From assembly GCF_001039355.2 (NCBI RefSeq), contig NW_019775745.1, positions 64,001 to 120,344 on the forward strand: DNA of 56,344 nt. Direction: 5' to 3'. Under the pieces are notes generated by a model. It had not been told where the DNA came from. It ran no database searches and was given only the letters and a program-made list of their open reading frames with translations. The stretch comes from Lingula anatina. Its lineage: Eukaryota > Brachiopoda > Lingulata > Lingulida > Lingulidae. Below, in pieces: positions 12,301-23,033 of the stretch; positions within the stretch are counted from its first letter, which is position 1; the number at the start of each line of letters is the position of its first letter. A program made the translations under genes and the position numbers.

Positions 12301-13479
12301 CATAGGGTTGTACAGAGGAGGAGCATTAATGCAGTAGATTAGCAGCATGATAGAAGCATGTTTCAAATATGCTAATTAGCTCCCCAATCGAAGCAGATTT
12401 GAAGCATGTTTGCAGTATGATTGCAGTAGTCTACTGCGCTGGAGTATCTACTTCGTTTTCGTGCGGGATGATTCATTTTTACATATTGCGGTGGAGTTTT
12501 CTAAAACGCTTTTTCTACTTATATATTGTTTCTATACTATTTATATGGTGGTAATCGATTCAAACATATCTGTAGTTTACGGAGAAGTGTGTAGTCAGGT
12601 GTGCCCCTACCAATTAACAGACTACCATGTCTGTTGCACTGCTGCTTTGTGTAATATGCAGTGATTAAATTGGGTAGTGCTCCTTTGGCCTGGTCAAAGC
12701 TTGGTTGTTGGGAAGCATGGTTCTGTCAAAAAATTACCCATATGTCGGCAACAACTGCAAAGAAGTATTTGAAATTTTGCATGTAAGCGGTCGGTTTTGC
12801 AGTGCGTAAAATAAATTAAGCAGTATTTAACAAAATTGTTAATCCGTGCCAGAATGGTGCAAAAGAGACAGACATTGCCATGCAGATTATAGTTTTATAG
12901 CATAGTTTATAGAGTTATGGCCAGACTGATGTACCTTCAGAACTCAGGGTACAGAACTCACTGTCCTGCTGCACCTAAACAAAAAACCACCTAGTCCTTT
13001 GAGAATGAGGGGGAAATTACCACCAAAAACGTGTTTTTCAAGGTCCTTAGCGAACACCAAAATGGTTTCAGCAGGTTGGAATACCAAAACCTCTGAGGAA
13101 CCCACTGTGAATAGCAAATTGTCTGTTTTTCTAATAAATTGGGGCCATGACCAAATATATGAATACAGAAGTGTAAGATAAACAAACGTAATAAAAGCTG
13201 ATTAACATTCTTGCCAACACCTAGGTAAAAGCCATCAACCACAAATCTTCATTTTCATATTCGGTCACGTTTGCAATGGTAGTAAAAATGTAGCTTACGT
13301 ATTGGACCGGTGGGCAGTGGCTCCTGATCCTCGGCTGGAAGGTTAGCTATTTCAGCTGTAGCATCGTCTCTTTGCGCCTCTTCCTCCGCAGTAAGAGGGA
13401 TGGGACCAGCGCCAGTAACGAATGTCACTGTTGTCAAAGCGATAATCACAAGCACGGCCACATATCTTGGTCCTGTCAT
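6363..13479 (-). CDS. VWD-domain secreted protein, copy A (most diverged complete copy)
   Basis: Join of exon 1 13299-13479, exon 2 10073-10344 and exon 3 6363-6704, giving about 264 residues. Exon 1 encodes a signal peptide (hydrophobic core AVLVIIALTTVTFV, likely cut near VTGA) and an acidic linker (TAEEEAQR). Its donor is GTAAGC, phase 1. Exon 2 begins PTPPCEC and carries HGDVRYVTCDGRVFRY, the VWD opening motif with GDVR where many VWDs have GDPH, so the GDPH autocleavage site is absent. Exon 3 (phase 0) has VSC, VARHC and the calcium-loop motif GICGDWDGDPGNDV, and ends at TAA. Six Cys are expected in the mature protein. The NAT glycosylation sequon of B-D is DAT here. Introns are enlarged by insertions: intron 1 is 2954 nt and intron 2 is 3368 nt. 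It has a TATA box at 13564-13572. The frames are intact. Secretion is well supported; partner and role are unknown. Confidence 0.82.
8041..8221. repeat. Diverged tandem repeat, period about 149 bp
   Basis: The segment beginning ACTATGGGTGCATGTGTG at 8041 recurs in diverged form at about 8190 (ACTATGGGTGTATCTATG), with similar text after each. Between them is a segment with AAAGTCAAAGGTGAAATTC, a style of dispersed repeat I associate loosely with molluscan genomes. An open frame at 8048-8278 is judged incidental. Confidence 0.55.
9486..9746. mobile_element. Foldback (MITE-like) element
   Basis: There are two nested inverted repeats. 9486-9519 (34 nt, starting CCCAGTCGGTGGC) is the exact reverse complement of 9700-9733. 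9660-9683 (24 nt) is the exact reverse complement of 9723-9746. Similar text at about 9440-9480 and 9640-9660 (AGCAAGA(A/G)CTGTAA) suggests a once longer symmetric element. No transposase is present, so it would be non-autonomous. Termini and target duplication were not resolved. Confidence 0.7.
10740..11400. repeat. Old tandem repeat, unit about 270-305 bp
   Basis: GCCAATATGTGAAAA at about 11008 recurs at 11311. TAACAGCAT..TCACCACCA at 10921 recurs at 11193. Text near 10755 (CAATCAATATGGTTTTTC) aligns with text near 11065 (CAATCATTCTGGTTTTCC). About two and a half diverged units are seen, with many substitutions and indels. Confidence 0.55.
12190..12430. repeat. Cryptic short-motif repeat (GCAGTA / GAAGCA words)
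   Basis: The hexamers GCAGTA, GAAGCA and relatives such as GGAGCA and TGCAGTAG occur many times at irregular spacing across about 240 bp. It looks like a degenerate simple repeat rather than coding sequence. Confidence 0.6.
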
Positions 13480-13563
13480 CTTCAAGAGTCTCTTTTTCTT
13501 GTCCAATGTGTAGCAGACGAGAAGGAGAAATGGCAACGGCGACGCTCTTTGTCACGTTCTTCT

Positions 13564-13572
13564 TATTTATAC
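13564..13572 (-). promoter_or_regulatory. TATA box of copy A
   Basis: GTATAAATA on the minus strand lies 85 nt upstream of the ATG at 13479. The same box stands at nearly the same distance in B, C and D. A TGCGCATGC element about 60 nt further upstream (near 13626-13634) resembles the NRF-1 type palindrome kept in the other copies. Confidence 0.7.
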
Positions 13573-13639
13573 TTTTACTTTTAAAGATGGACATGCAGCA
13601 ATTCGCCACGTTGACAAACTGAGATTGCGCATGCTCGTT

Positions 13640-14880
13640 CTAACAATGTGCGTAGGTTGAGGAGTTGTGGGTTTTACAAATAAAAGTTAAGAAAAAAGAA
13701 ACAAATAAGAGAGAGAGAAAGAGACAGAGAGAGGAATCTTAAGCTCTATTTAATATCTCTCTTTGGTGGTCTTTGTCATTTCGCTGCAGGTGAGATCTTT
13801 TGCAAAGACTGTTACATAATATAGTTCATATGTTTCATATTTGATTATACATTTTAAGTCGTTATTGGTCATGTGGGGATGGGGGGGCATGTATATATAA
13901 CCCAGTAATTATCCAATATTTTAATTAGCGTAACAATTTAATTATTTTTAATTTTAAAAGGTTGTTTATGTCTTGCGTAAAGCAAAATAGTACAAAAAAA
14001 CTACCCAAAAATCACCGAATTCCCAAGCCACTTCTAATGGAGTATCGGACAACGCTTACTAAGAATTCGTCTTAACTTTCAGGGGTATTTGAAATATAAG
14101 ATTCCATTAACTGGCCATTTAGTTTTCGAAGCGTTTTCCTCCTACGATATGCATTTAAAATAACTTTGCTTACGAGGCACTAGGAGTTATAATCTACAAA
14201 GTGAATGTCATCCCAGACATCGACAAAAATTTTCACAATAAAAAGTGTTCATGTCTTGCTCCCGTCCACTCACATAACGTTATCAACAATCCTTGAATAT
14301 TGACGTTTCGTTGCCACTTCCCCCCCCCCCCCCCCGAAGGGGTCTTAAGACAATACTCGATCTATCTACTTAAACCGAGCAGTCTTTCTTAATTAAACCA
14401 CAAGTCACTTTAATCAGTGATTTTTCCTAATGTTTGAAATATTTAGTATTTTTGAAGACATTCTAGCTTAATTAATGCGGGTTTCAGCCTTCCTTCGCAG
14501 AAAATTTTGTGTGGTTAGGTTACGTAAGACTTAATTTTTCCATCTTTTTACGTCCAGGTATATTGCACGCTGTACACGCGTGCCATCTTATCATGCATAT
14601 GTTCAGTTCAAGTTACAGTTATATGCTTAGCCAACTTTTTCTTTGCGATATAAATTTAATCAAATTCATAAATAAGAATGATTAAGAAGTATTAATTGTT
14701 TTGAATGTATATATAATATAAAGATAAACTATTAAAATGGAATTAGATTCAAATAACCTTTAAAAGGGTAGAGGGTATATCCACAAAATATTCGTGTTTT
14801 AATTTTTTTAATTAGTCCTTTTTGTTTAGAAGTCTAACAAGTACCATACTTGTACAAAGACGCGCGTTGCTAATTTATTT
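13640..14880. repeat. Upstream flank of copy A, shared with B-D
   Basis: No gene is seen. GA-rich simple sequence at about 13709-13735 corresponds to that upstream of B (about 25100-25150) and C (about 37556-37590). The text around 14210-14340 (CCAGACATCG, then CACTCACAT and CAACAATCCTTGAATATTGA) recurs at 25855, 38105 and 49557, each followed by a C run (14321-14335 here). Confidence 0.75.
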
Positions 14881-16520
14881 GTCCTGGCGTACGTAGCTTT
14901 CCCCATCCCCAGTCACTCCGTTATGATTCATTGTTTGCAACTGCCATATGTTTTCATTTCTGTTTTTATCAGTGTTTTCAGTTTCATCTTTAGATTTAAG
15001 TTACTGTTTAGGTCAGGTAATATATGGTGAAAAAAGCAAAGACGTCGCGTATTTGATGAAGTGTTTGAGCCAGCTGAAAGCACCTCTATGCCGCAAACCT
15101 TGAATATGAAACCTTCAAGGTCAAAATAATTAAATCACTTTTCCTACGTTCTATCAAATTCGAGATTAAATGTATCTTAATTTTCAAATCGAAAGCTGTA
15201 TTTATGGGAAATCAACGTGTAATTTTCGTTAAAATTACGTTTCTAAAATCATTCAAATGATTTACAAACAAAATGATATGTGAGAGTATGGCGAGTTCAT
15301 AAATACTCCAGAAATTGTAAATTTCCTGTGTCAGTCTTTCTGTCTTAACTCCTCTTTATTTGTACCATCCTTAGCCGTATATCGTCTGTATTTTCAGATA
15401 CAACTAAAACTACAACGTCGCCCTCTTATCATGAAATAAGAACCAATTTACATTCATTCATAATATATCAAGCTTGATATGCTTTACCCCACCCTCGTAG
15501 TCATTTATTTCAATAGTTTTACGAATTATATATCTTTATTCTATAAAATGACAATATGTCGTAGGATACAATATTTTAAATACCAACGTTCTCTGCCATG
15601 TTTCTAATCAAGAACATATAAATTATCTGTTACCGTGTTATCCTATTTGTGGTTAGGGGTAAATTTACCTGTACTGGAGAAAAGGTCTTGTATTTGTGGT
15701 GTGAAGAGTTGGACTGAGCAATGTGTTTTTCTCACCTCGTAGTTTCTTCAAAATTTTTTTCACGCGTGAATGCAGTATACTTTTTCTGGTTTTTAGGGAT
15801 AAGCAAGTCACACTATTAACACGCCTTTATGTCTCCTCCTTCCTAGTGCACCACAAACTTTTATAATCCCATTCACAACAAGAAAGAAGGGAACCAAAAA
15901 TATTGGTTGTTCGATATTTGGCCAGAAAATGCTGCATTTACTATATAACCCCACTATACTAACACTGAAACAAATTGTTGCCTGTTATAAATTTTATGGC
16001 CTAAGGGATAAAAGTTATGTATCAAATATTTGATACGACTCATCATCCTAAAAATTATGATGTAATGAGTCATACTTGATAAGGAAGATGGCAAAACAAT
16101 TTTGCACAAATTACGTTTTTTCCGGAAATGCTGAGTAGAAAAATGCAACAGCTTCTAATAATTCATCAAGCTAAGTGGATTGGGTTTGGGGACAATGTGT
16201 GTAGAATTAATAATCGTAAGGCCCATAAATTACGTCATTATGGAATCTAAGTAGATTGGGTTAGTATCAAACATTACTTAATATAAATCAAGTAACATAA
16301 ATTGCCTCATACTATAAACACGCACCCTCACTCTTTTACGTGTTAAATATAACAGATTTATTGTGGTTTTCATCGCCGCATGTAGGAAATAGAGAAAAAA
16401 AGAGACTTTCATTCTTGATTCCCTTCACCACTGGCCCCTATCCCCGGCGAACAGCAGGGTGAGCGAGGTCGGTCTAGTCTTCTATCCCTTATCAGAAGGG
16501 GTCTGATACTGGAGCCTTAT
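14880..16520. repeat. Module R1 (single copy in unit A)
   Basis: A non-coding module marked by TATGATTCA (about 14921), GACGTCGC followed by ATTT and ATGAAG (about 15041), ATTGGGTTAGTATCAAA (16256) and a C-rich end. It recurs two times in unit B and about three times in each of units C and D. No conserved reading frame runs through it. Confidence 0.75.
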
Positions 16521-16529
16521 CACAATGCA

Positions 16530-17860
16530 CACACAATCAGTAAGATTTAAACTAAACTACAATATAAAATTACACAAACGTGGTCATTGTATTCAATGCG
16601 TACAGTACTGTGTTCTTTGGTTAACTTCGGCTAGATTTCACTCTGTGGAATATTAAGGAAAGTGGAATAATAGGAGAAAATAATAGCATTGATAGTAGTA
16701 GTAGCTTGCACCCAACCTTTCAGTTTCCCCATTAAGTATATTTTCAGAGAGCTTGGATATGTTGCTATCTTGCAGCGTATTCTCTTTCATTTGAAGCTTC
16801 TCGATATGAAAGGTAACATATTATGATAAAAGCAATGACCTTGAATATCTAATGATGTGGATAGGTCAGGCAGCTTCTTTTTGGATGATTGAATAATCAA
16901 ACCGGTTTCATGTGCGCTATATACTTTCAAGATTAAAAAAAGATCAAACAGCAAATGAAACGCTGCGTTTCTGGCAAATTATTAATAAATATTAATATAA
17001 ATCAAATTTCATTTATCATTGAAATAGTATTATAAGCAGTATGTAACACTAAATTATAAGCCAGAGGATCTGGATATTTATGATCATTTTCATCTGGTTC
17101 ATTTACAAAATGTAACAATGTGACATTTCTCGGTCACTGAAGTGGAATTTTACGATGCCACAGTATTTTTTACTTTTTTCTTAATTTGTATTCCTAACTA
17201 TTTCTAATTTATGCTACACCACAATCTCACTGGCTTCATAATTAACCTAATTTGACCCAATTACGATATTCCTTTTACAAAATAAATTCTCGTTTTGCAG
17301 TAAATTTCAAAACTATTTTCGGGTTCATCTATCTACCTATCTACCTATCTATCTATCTATCTACAGTATCTAAATATTTATATATCCCTATTACTTCCCT
17401 CAGTTGTATCACCAGTTATAATTTAAAATTCTTAATAGTATTAATGGTCTTTTTCAACCATGTTCTCTTTGCCTTACCTCCTGTAAGCGTTTTATCTTCA
17501 ATCCACATTTCAGTTTCCTGTTCGGCATTCTCATTTATTAAATTTCCTTCTATGGTACGTTGTCATCATTAATTGTCAGTCTTGTATATACCATGCTTTG
17601 CCTGAAAACCAATGAATGATAGGTACATCATTTCCGTAACTTATCTAAGGGTCAGTACGTTTTTAAACATCATATAAAAGTTCCGCAAGTCCTTCTACAT
17701 CATTATTACCCTAAGAGGCCATAACTTTAAGTGTTGGATCTTTGGTAATCATTGCTTACTGGACACAATCCGGCATTTCTAACATCTATGGTCGGTCATC
17801 AAATTCTCAAATGAACATTATGTTAAAATGAAATCAAATTAACTTGTAACTGCTCAGTCT
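16530..17860. other. Intergenic stretch without recognised gene
   Basis: AT-rich sequence with a (CTAT)n microsatellite at about 17331-17365. An open frame at 17252-17572 runs through that microsatellite and shows no domain. The segment is mostly absent from the equivalent place in the other units. Confidence 0.5.
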
Positions 17861-18910
17861 TTCTGTATCTGTTTTCTCCAACTTGGCTTTCACGTGAGTT
17901 TCTTCATTGTCATCATTTAATCACAGTATTTGTCTTTTATCATACAGAAGAACAAATCTACGTGTATGCAGGTCACGTCAAACTTGCTCTGCCTCCACGA
18001 CAAACTTACTCTCCCTCAAGTTTACATTCGTGGCGATTAAACAGATTTCTTTTCGAGAATATTCCCTCTGTTATTGCAAATAACTCTTCGCTATAGATAC
18101 AGAATACAAATGCTGATGAAATGGAACAGATTAGAGTCGTATTAAGCCATATGAGCAACCTGTTACTGGGTTAACCTATTTGCGGTCAATGAGAAATGTA
18201 TCTTCAGCTACGTGCTGGTATAATATTGTAAAGCAGTGCTTTTAGATTGTATGATGAATATCTGTGAAGCAGATATCAGTTTGGCAGAAATTGACTTTGT
18301 TCTCGTCGTAATTTCGTCAAATGGCGCTCAGATAATTTTGAGAGATGTAATATATCAAAGAATTTTCTTTAAATGATTCACCAGTAAACCTAGATTTTTA
18401 CAGAACTGCTGAGCATCAGAATGTAGCAACTTCCAATGAATAATTTAACACGCTTATAAAATTAGATTTGCGGCCACTTTTACACAATAATACATAAGAA
18501 TGTCATAAATTGTGCTTTAACTGTATGTTTAATTTCTAAAACAAGTAATATATGCTTGCCTTGTTTCCCTGAATTGCATGGTGTACAATGTAACTCGCAA
18601 ATACACGCACATACTGAACGTGGGATAACCTCACCATCAAAATCCACCATTTACACTCCTTACTTACACATGTAGAATGACGATAGATGGCAGTATTACA
18701 GTGTCCTTGTCAGCATACTGTCACCAGGAAGAATATCAGATTTATAGAGCAGAATGCCCCGATTACAGCCTCACAGGCAGAAATTGTCGCAACTTTTAAT
18801 GTAAAAGGTTTCTCCTCCTCATACATGCTACTTAAGCATTTCTTCTGAATAACATTTAACGTTTCTGCCCACCCTCCAGTTACCATTTTCAATACATGTT
18901 TTATGGTACA
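17860..18910. repeat. End block R2 of unit A
   Basis: A block of about 1 kb marked by CTTTTATCATACAGAAGAA (17935), GAATACAAATG.TGATGAAATGGA (18100) and GATAATTTTGAGAGATGTAA (18330). It recurs at about 28690-29760, 41885-42760 and 53845-54905. Short open frames inside it shift between copies, so it is taken as non-coding. Confidence 0.8.
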
Positions 18911-19078
18911 ACTGTAGAAACAATTCAGAGAATTTCATCAGCTGTGTTATTTTATAAGAATGATGTAATTTTTCTTTAGTCAGCAGCTAATATTGAGATA
19001 TATTTACCTCCAATATTGTTTATGTCTAGCAGGACATCTTCGTCAGGGAATAAGGCTGTCCAGGTGAATAGCCTCTAT

Positions 19079-19640
19079 TCAGGCAAGACGTAGAAAGGTT
19101 TTTATATCCTTTACTCCCCTACATTTTACTGTTTTGAGGAAGGGGGGTCTAAAATGCAAAAATAATATCGCTTTTGGTATATTCACTGGGATGCCAGGGG
19201 GAAAGGGGCGGCACAGTGGGAGGGTCCAGGGGTTAAAATGTTGCCACTTGCTATATATTCGGGGTTGAAGTAGCAGCAGTGGGACGGCAAACTGGGAAAA
19301 GATTTTAGAGAATCCACCCGTGCAAATCATACAGCTAACCAGCAGGCAGCACGACTGCAAAATAATCGTTGATTTATTTTACGGGAGATTTATATTTTGA
19401 TTGTTGCTGTAAGTGTATGCTCTGACTGTATCAAGTGTATGCTGCGCAGATCCAGATTGTGTTTTCTACGTCTCACCTAACGCATTAATCGCCGCCGCGC
19501 GTATGGCAAATTATATTCCAAAGTTCTGCAAACACAACTGTCTCAATCAATTCTCAGTGAGCACCATTTAACAGATTAAATCACGGCTCCAGGGTTTAAT
19601 TGCAAGAACCCTGCAGTGACGGCCCTTGTTGAGGCGGGGG
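19079..19640. repeat. Left-flank block of unit B
   Basis: Text such as ATTTTAGAGAATCCACCCGTG (19300), AAAATAATCGTTGATTTATT (19358) and the GCCGCCGCGCGTATGGCA stretch (19490) recurs at 31850-32340 and, in shorter form, at 43870-44230 and 44360-44690. No gene is seen. The open frame at 19079-19360 (minus) is not preserved in the other copies. Confidence 0.75.
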
Positions 19641-19859
19641 GGGGAGACCATCAGCTGATTAGTCAGATCTGCTTAATGTGGGTCGGCCATATTTGGTCGG
19701 TGGATCTGTTAGTCCGCAGATCAACCGGTTCTGAATGTGCTCTGTGATATTTTTCTCAGGTTCAAGAGGCAGTGGATGGCAAGGTTTAGCCTAAGACCCA
19801 CTCAATAATATCAGTGATTACTGGGTCCTATCAAAAAGTTTTAAATTATGACTGGTTTT

Positions 19860-20351
19860 GTTCTTCAGCGTTTTATTTTCTTATTTGATCTGCTTTTATT
19901 CTAGTCTTCCGTTGCAGCTGATACAAATTAACCCGTTATTTTTTGTTCGTAGCAATCTCTTTGCATTAACGATAAAGAAAACTGGCATGGGGTCACTTAG
20001 AAGGAGAAGTGTGAGTTCGTTGGATATCAAATTTGGGTGTCCTATGATGATTACCTGCCGATTCTCGTACCCTGCAATGACCGTGCAGGCTATATTGTCC
20101 GACCCTGCGACACAGGGCAGGAAGTCCCTGCGGCTTTTTGGTAAGGCTATATTCCGGCAGCACTGTAGCCTGCTCAAGGGCCCCGAAAGTTTTTTGGGTT
20201 TTCGGAGGACAAACGGTGCCCTTTGGTTCGGTATAGAACTATGATTCAACTATTCAAAATGCTAATTTCAATAGGGAAATATTGATGTGATATATTTTTC
20301 AGGACCTCCCTGACCCCCACCCCCACCCAACAACCTCTAAATTCGCCACTG
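19860..20351. repeat. 3' flank repeats with a truncated hAT-like element end
   Basis: 19860-20040 matches 4915-5110 directly and 2290-2480 in inverse. 20162-20351 matches the right part of the element at 32591-32843, ending in a CGCCACTG terminus; the matching left end is not recognisable here. The open frames of 117-128 residues on both strands across this stretch have no domain and are interrupted in the other copies. Confidence 0.6.
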
Positions 20352-20399
20352 GTAGTAGTTTTTCAAATCTCAGTTGCTTGGAAACAATGATCAACCTTA

Positions 20400-20918
20400 G
20401 TTAAAATGGAAGAGGTGTGTATTTGGTTTATTATTTTTAGTTTTTTTTTTTTTCTTTCTTTTTTTTCCCCCGAATTTTTCTTCTATGCGGCGATTGGATC
20501 AAAGGTATGCCTTAAGAATGCTTTAAAGTTTAACTTTTTGCACTTGAAAATGTTTTCAGTTGATTTTGCCATTAGCCTTCAACTGGGTGCATACCGTGTA
20601 ATCTATTTATAAGTTGTAAAAACATCGTCAGGAAGGGGCAGTGGGCACGTGCCCTGCCCTCAGCTTCTGAGATATCTCTTCTTCCTCTTTTAAAAGGGAA
20701 ATTAACGACAAAAAGATGCATTTTGTCCGTCAAATTAGTATAGCAATATTGCCGTCGTCTGTTTGTAATTTTTCATACTTGTAACCCCCTCCTCTCCCAT
20801 AAGAGCCGGTACGATGTTACATCCTAGCCCTCAATTACAAAAAAAAACTGAATCGACCAGAGAACCAGTGATGACATTGTCTCGAAAGGACCTATTTTAT
20901 ATTCGATGCTTTGTGTTT

Positions 20919-20957
<39 letters not shown>

Positions 20958-21060
20958 TTGTAACTAAGGTGGTTTTATATTAAAACTTTAGACTAATTAT
21001 AAGAAAATATCAACGGAATTCTTTATATTTCCCATTTAACATTATTAAAACAAACTACAG
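20400..21060. repeat. 3' flank of copy B
   Basis: Non-coding sequence closely matching 32890-33540 (copy C) and in part 45110-45620 (copy D). It includes a (TTTA)n run at about 20920-20958, which expands to about 33417-33470 in copy C. Confidence 0.8.
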
Positions 21061-21064
21061 TTAT

Positions 21065-21863
21065 TTGATATCAATGATACCATTTAATAACGGTTTTAAA
21101 GCTACAAGCACGGCGAAACGAATTAAAGATAAATATAAATCTAAAATTAAAACATTAAAAACACCTGAAGCTATTGTCACTATATCGTACCCAATTTAAA
21201 TCACGTGTCCACTGTACTTCACCAGATGAACGCCATCTATCAAAGCTTGTGAAAATTATTTTCTTTTGCGACACATGGCATATGTTTTAAGCGCCAAATG
21301 TCTTTTTCTCTGTCATGATTAGTCTTGTGTTCGGAGATTTCTCCAAATTTGTTTACATCCTCGAAATAATGTCATACACCTGTTACGGCAAAATGATTAA
21401 TTCAACCTCTTTACAAAAACCCACATGCAATAATTAGCACTTCAAGGCATAAAATACCTCGATCAATGTCAAAATTAATAACAAACAAAAAATAGAAAAG
21501 TTATCGTAGAACCGAAAGAGTCGCGTGCACCCCCACAAATGTCAGTTTCATTGTCCATGATTCCGTTTCTTTTGTTAATTTTCGACTCTCCAATAGACGT
21601 TCACGAAAAATAAGTGTGCGAGTCAAATATTAGCTTTTCTCAATTCTGTTTAGTCAACAGATAGAAATATTCCATAGAAATAGGGATTTAAAAGTCTAAG
21701 TGACATGGTCCGTAGTAACCCTTTGTCCAAGTAAACGGCTGTGAAACATGAAATGGCGTCCAGCGCTTTCCGTGTTCCAATGGAGAAAGAAGATACAGTT
21801 TGTACAGCGTTGGTTGGTTGATTGGTTCTTTGATCATCACGCCATGGATCGTCGAGTAATATC
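21065..21863 (-). other. 3' UTR exon (exon 4) of copy B
   Basis: The acceptor (AAACCAG on the minus strand) abuts 21863, and intron 3 is 21864-22132 (269 nt). The sequence aligns with exon 4 of the other copies with mainly scattered single changes and short indels. The candidate poly(A) signal ATTAAA is at 21083-21088. The end is approximate. Confidence 0.6.
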
Positions 21864-22152
21864 CTGGTTTAAAGAGAAATGAGACAAAGATTATATATAT
21901 ATGCCGGTGTCTGTTATCATTTCGGTAGAAACAAATTATTTATGTAAGGGAGAACAAAATTGTGAAAAAATCAGGATACAAAATTAATGTTTTTAAATCT
22001 GATAAGTTGGGGGGAAAATAAGTTTTTAAGAAAATGTATTCTGGGGAATGTGAAAGAGAGCGAGTAACTTTAGCATTCTACGACGCGTTTGTTTTATTTA
22101 CACACGTTCCAGATAAAATACAATGTACTTACGTCACCGGCGCCGTGTGCTG

Positions 22153-22997
22153 TTAAGGGAATCCCCTAAACTTTGCAGGTGTCACCTGTGGCCAGGCGAC
22201 AAGATTCGTAAAGTCGTTATCTGGATCTTCGTCCCAATCTCCGCATATCCCTTCCATCCAAATGTCCCAGATCGGAGGAATGTGAATCTGGAGACAATGT
22301 CGGGCCACACGTATCCTAATGTCGAACAGGACGGCTGGCAGATGCGTGCAACTAACCTCAATGTACAAATCGCCAGCTACCAGAATGACCTCGATTCGAA
22401 AACCGCCCCCCGCGAACAAAAAACCAGGCGCCCCAGCAGGACCAAGGTTTACAGCACCAACCCACAGCGGCGGAACAGGTGCAAATTCATTTGCTACCTG
22501 CAATGAGATAAAAATTTCGGTAGTGTTATCTTATTATAATAATAATAAGCACGTGGTCACGTCCATTTACCAGTGATTCACAAAATTATTCAGAACGATA
22601 CATTCAGTATATTCAGTATTGTGAGCAAGAGAGTACACAGTCATACAATACTTGCAAAACAAACACACACACAAACACATGAAAATTGATCAACATACTT
22701 CGAGATCCCTTTCAGGGGCATTCCGAAGTAACAATGGTAACAAAAACATAATCTCGTCAGAGGTAAAGGAGTGAGAGAGCGCAGCCTCTTCCGAGACATA
22801 TAACTGGGTCGAAGATTTCGAAGTAACAAGCATCAAACAAACCCACTACTGGTAACAAATACTACCTCCTCCGTTGTCCGGGTAATAATAATAATGACAC
22901 AGTGCAGTAGAGTACAGTATATTTGTATTGAGTACATGTCCAAAATTTTATGTAGCTAATTTGTTCACAGGATGCAGGCAAATTATTACTAAGTGGC

Positions 22998-23033
<36 letters not shown>

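Larger units (their letters stand above)
10345..13298 (-). other. Intron 1 of copy A, with old repeats
   Basis: The exon-2-proximal end (about 10375-10480) matches the left end of the LINE-containing insertion in intron 1 of copies B and C. Beyond it lie an old tandem repeat (10740-11400), AT-rich unique sequence, and a motif-rich stretch at 12190-12430. Text resembling intron 1 of B-D resumes near 13200 (CTTGCCAACACCTAGGT). No coding exon with splice support was found inside. Open frames at 11544-11855 and 12991-13242 show no recognisable domain. Confidence 0.55.

Noticed and set aside
19858-20249. Open frames of 117-128 residues on both strands
   Set aside because: They lie in repeat flank DNA, are broken in the equivalent sequence of other units and show no domain.
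22123-22506. Long antisense open frame over exon 3 of copy B (also 75-434, 6357-6713 and 46818-47177 over P, A and D)
   Set aside because: The frame is a by-product of the sense exon's codon use. It crosses splice sites and the stop codon region, has no start or splice context and no recognisable domain.
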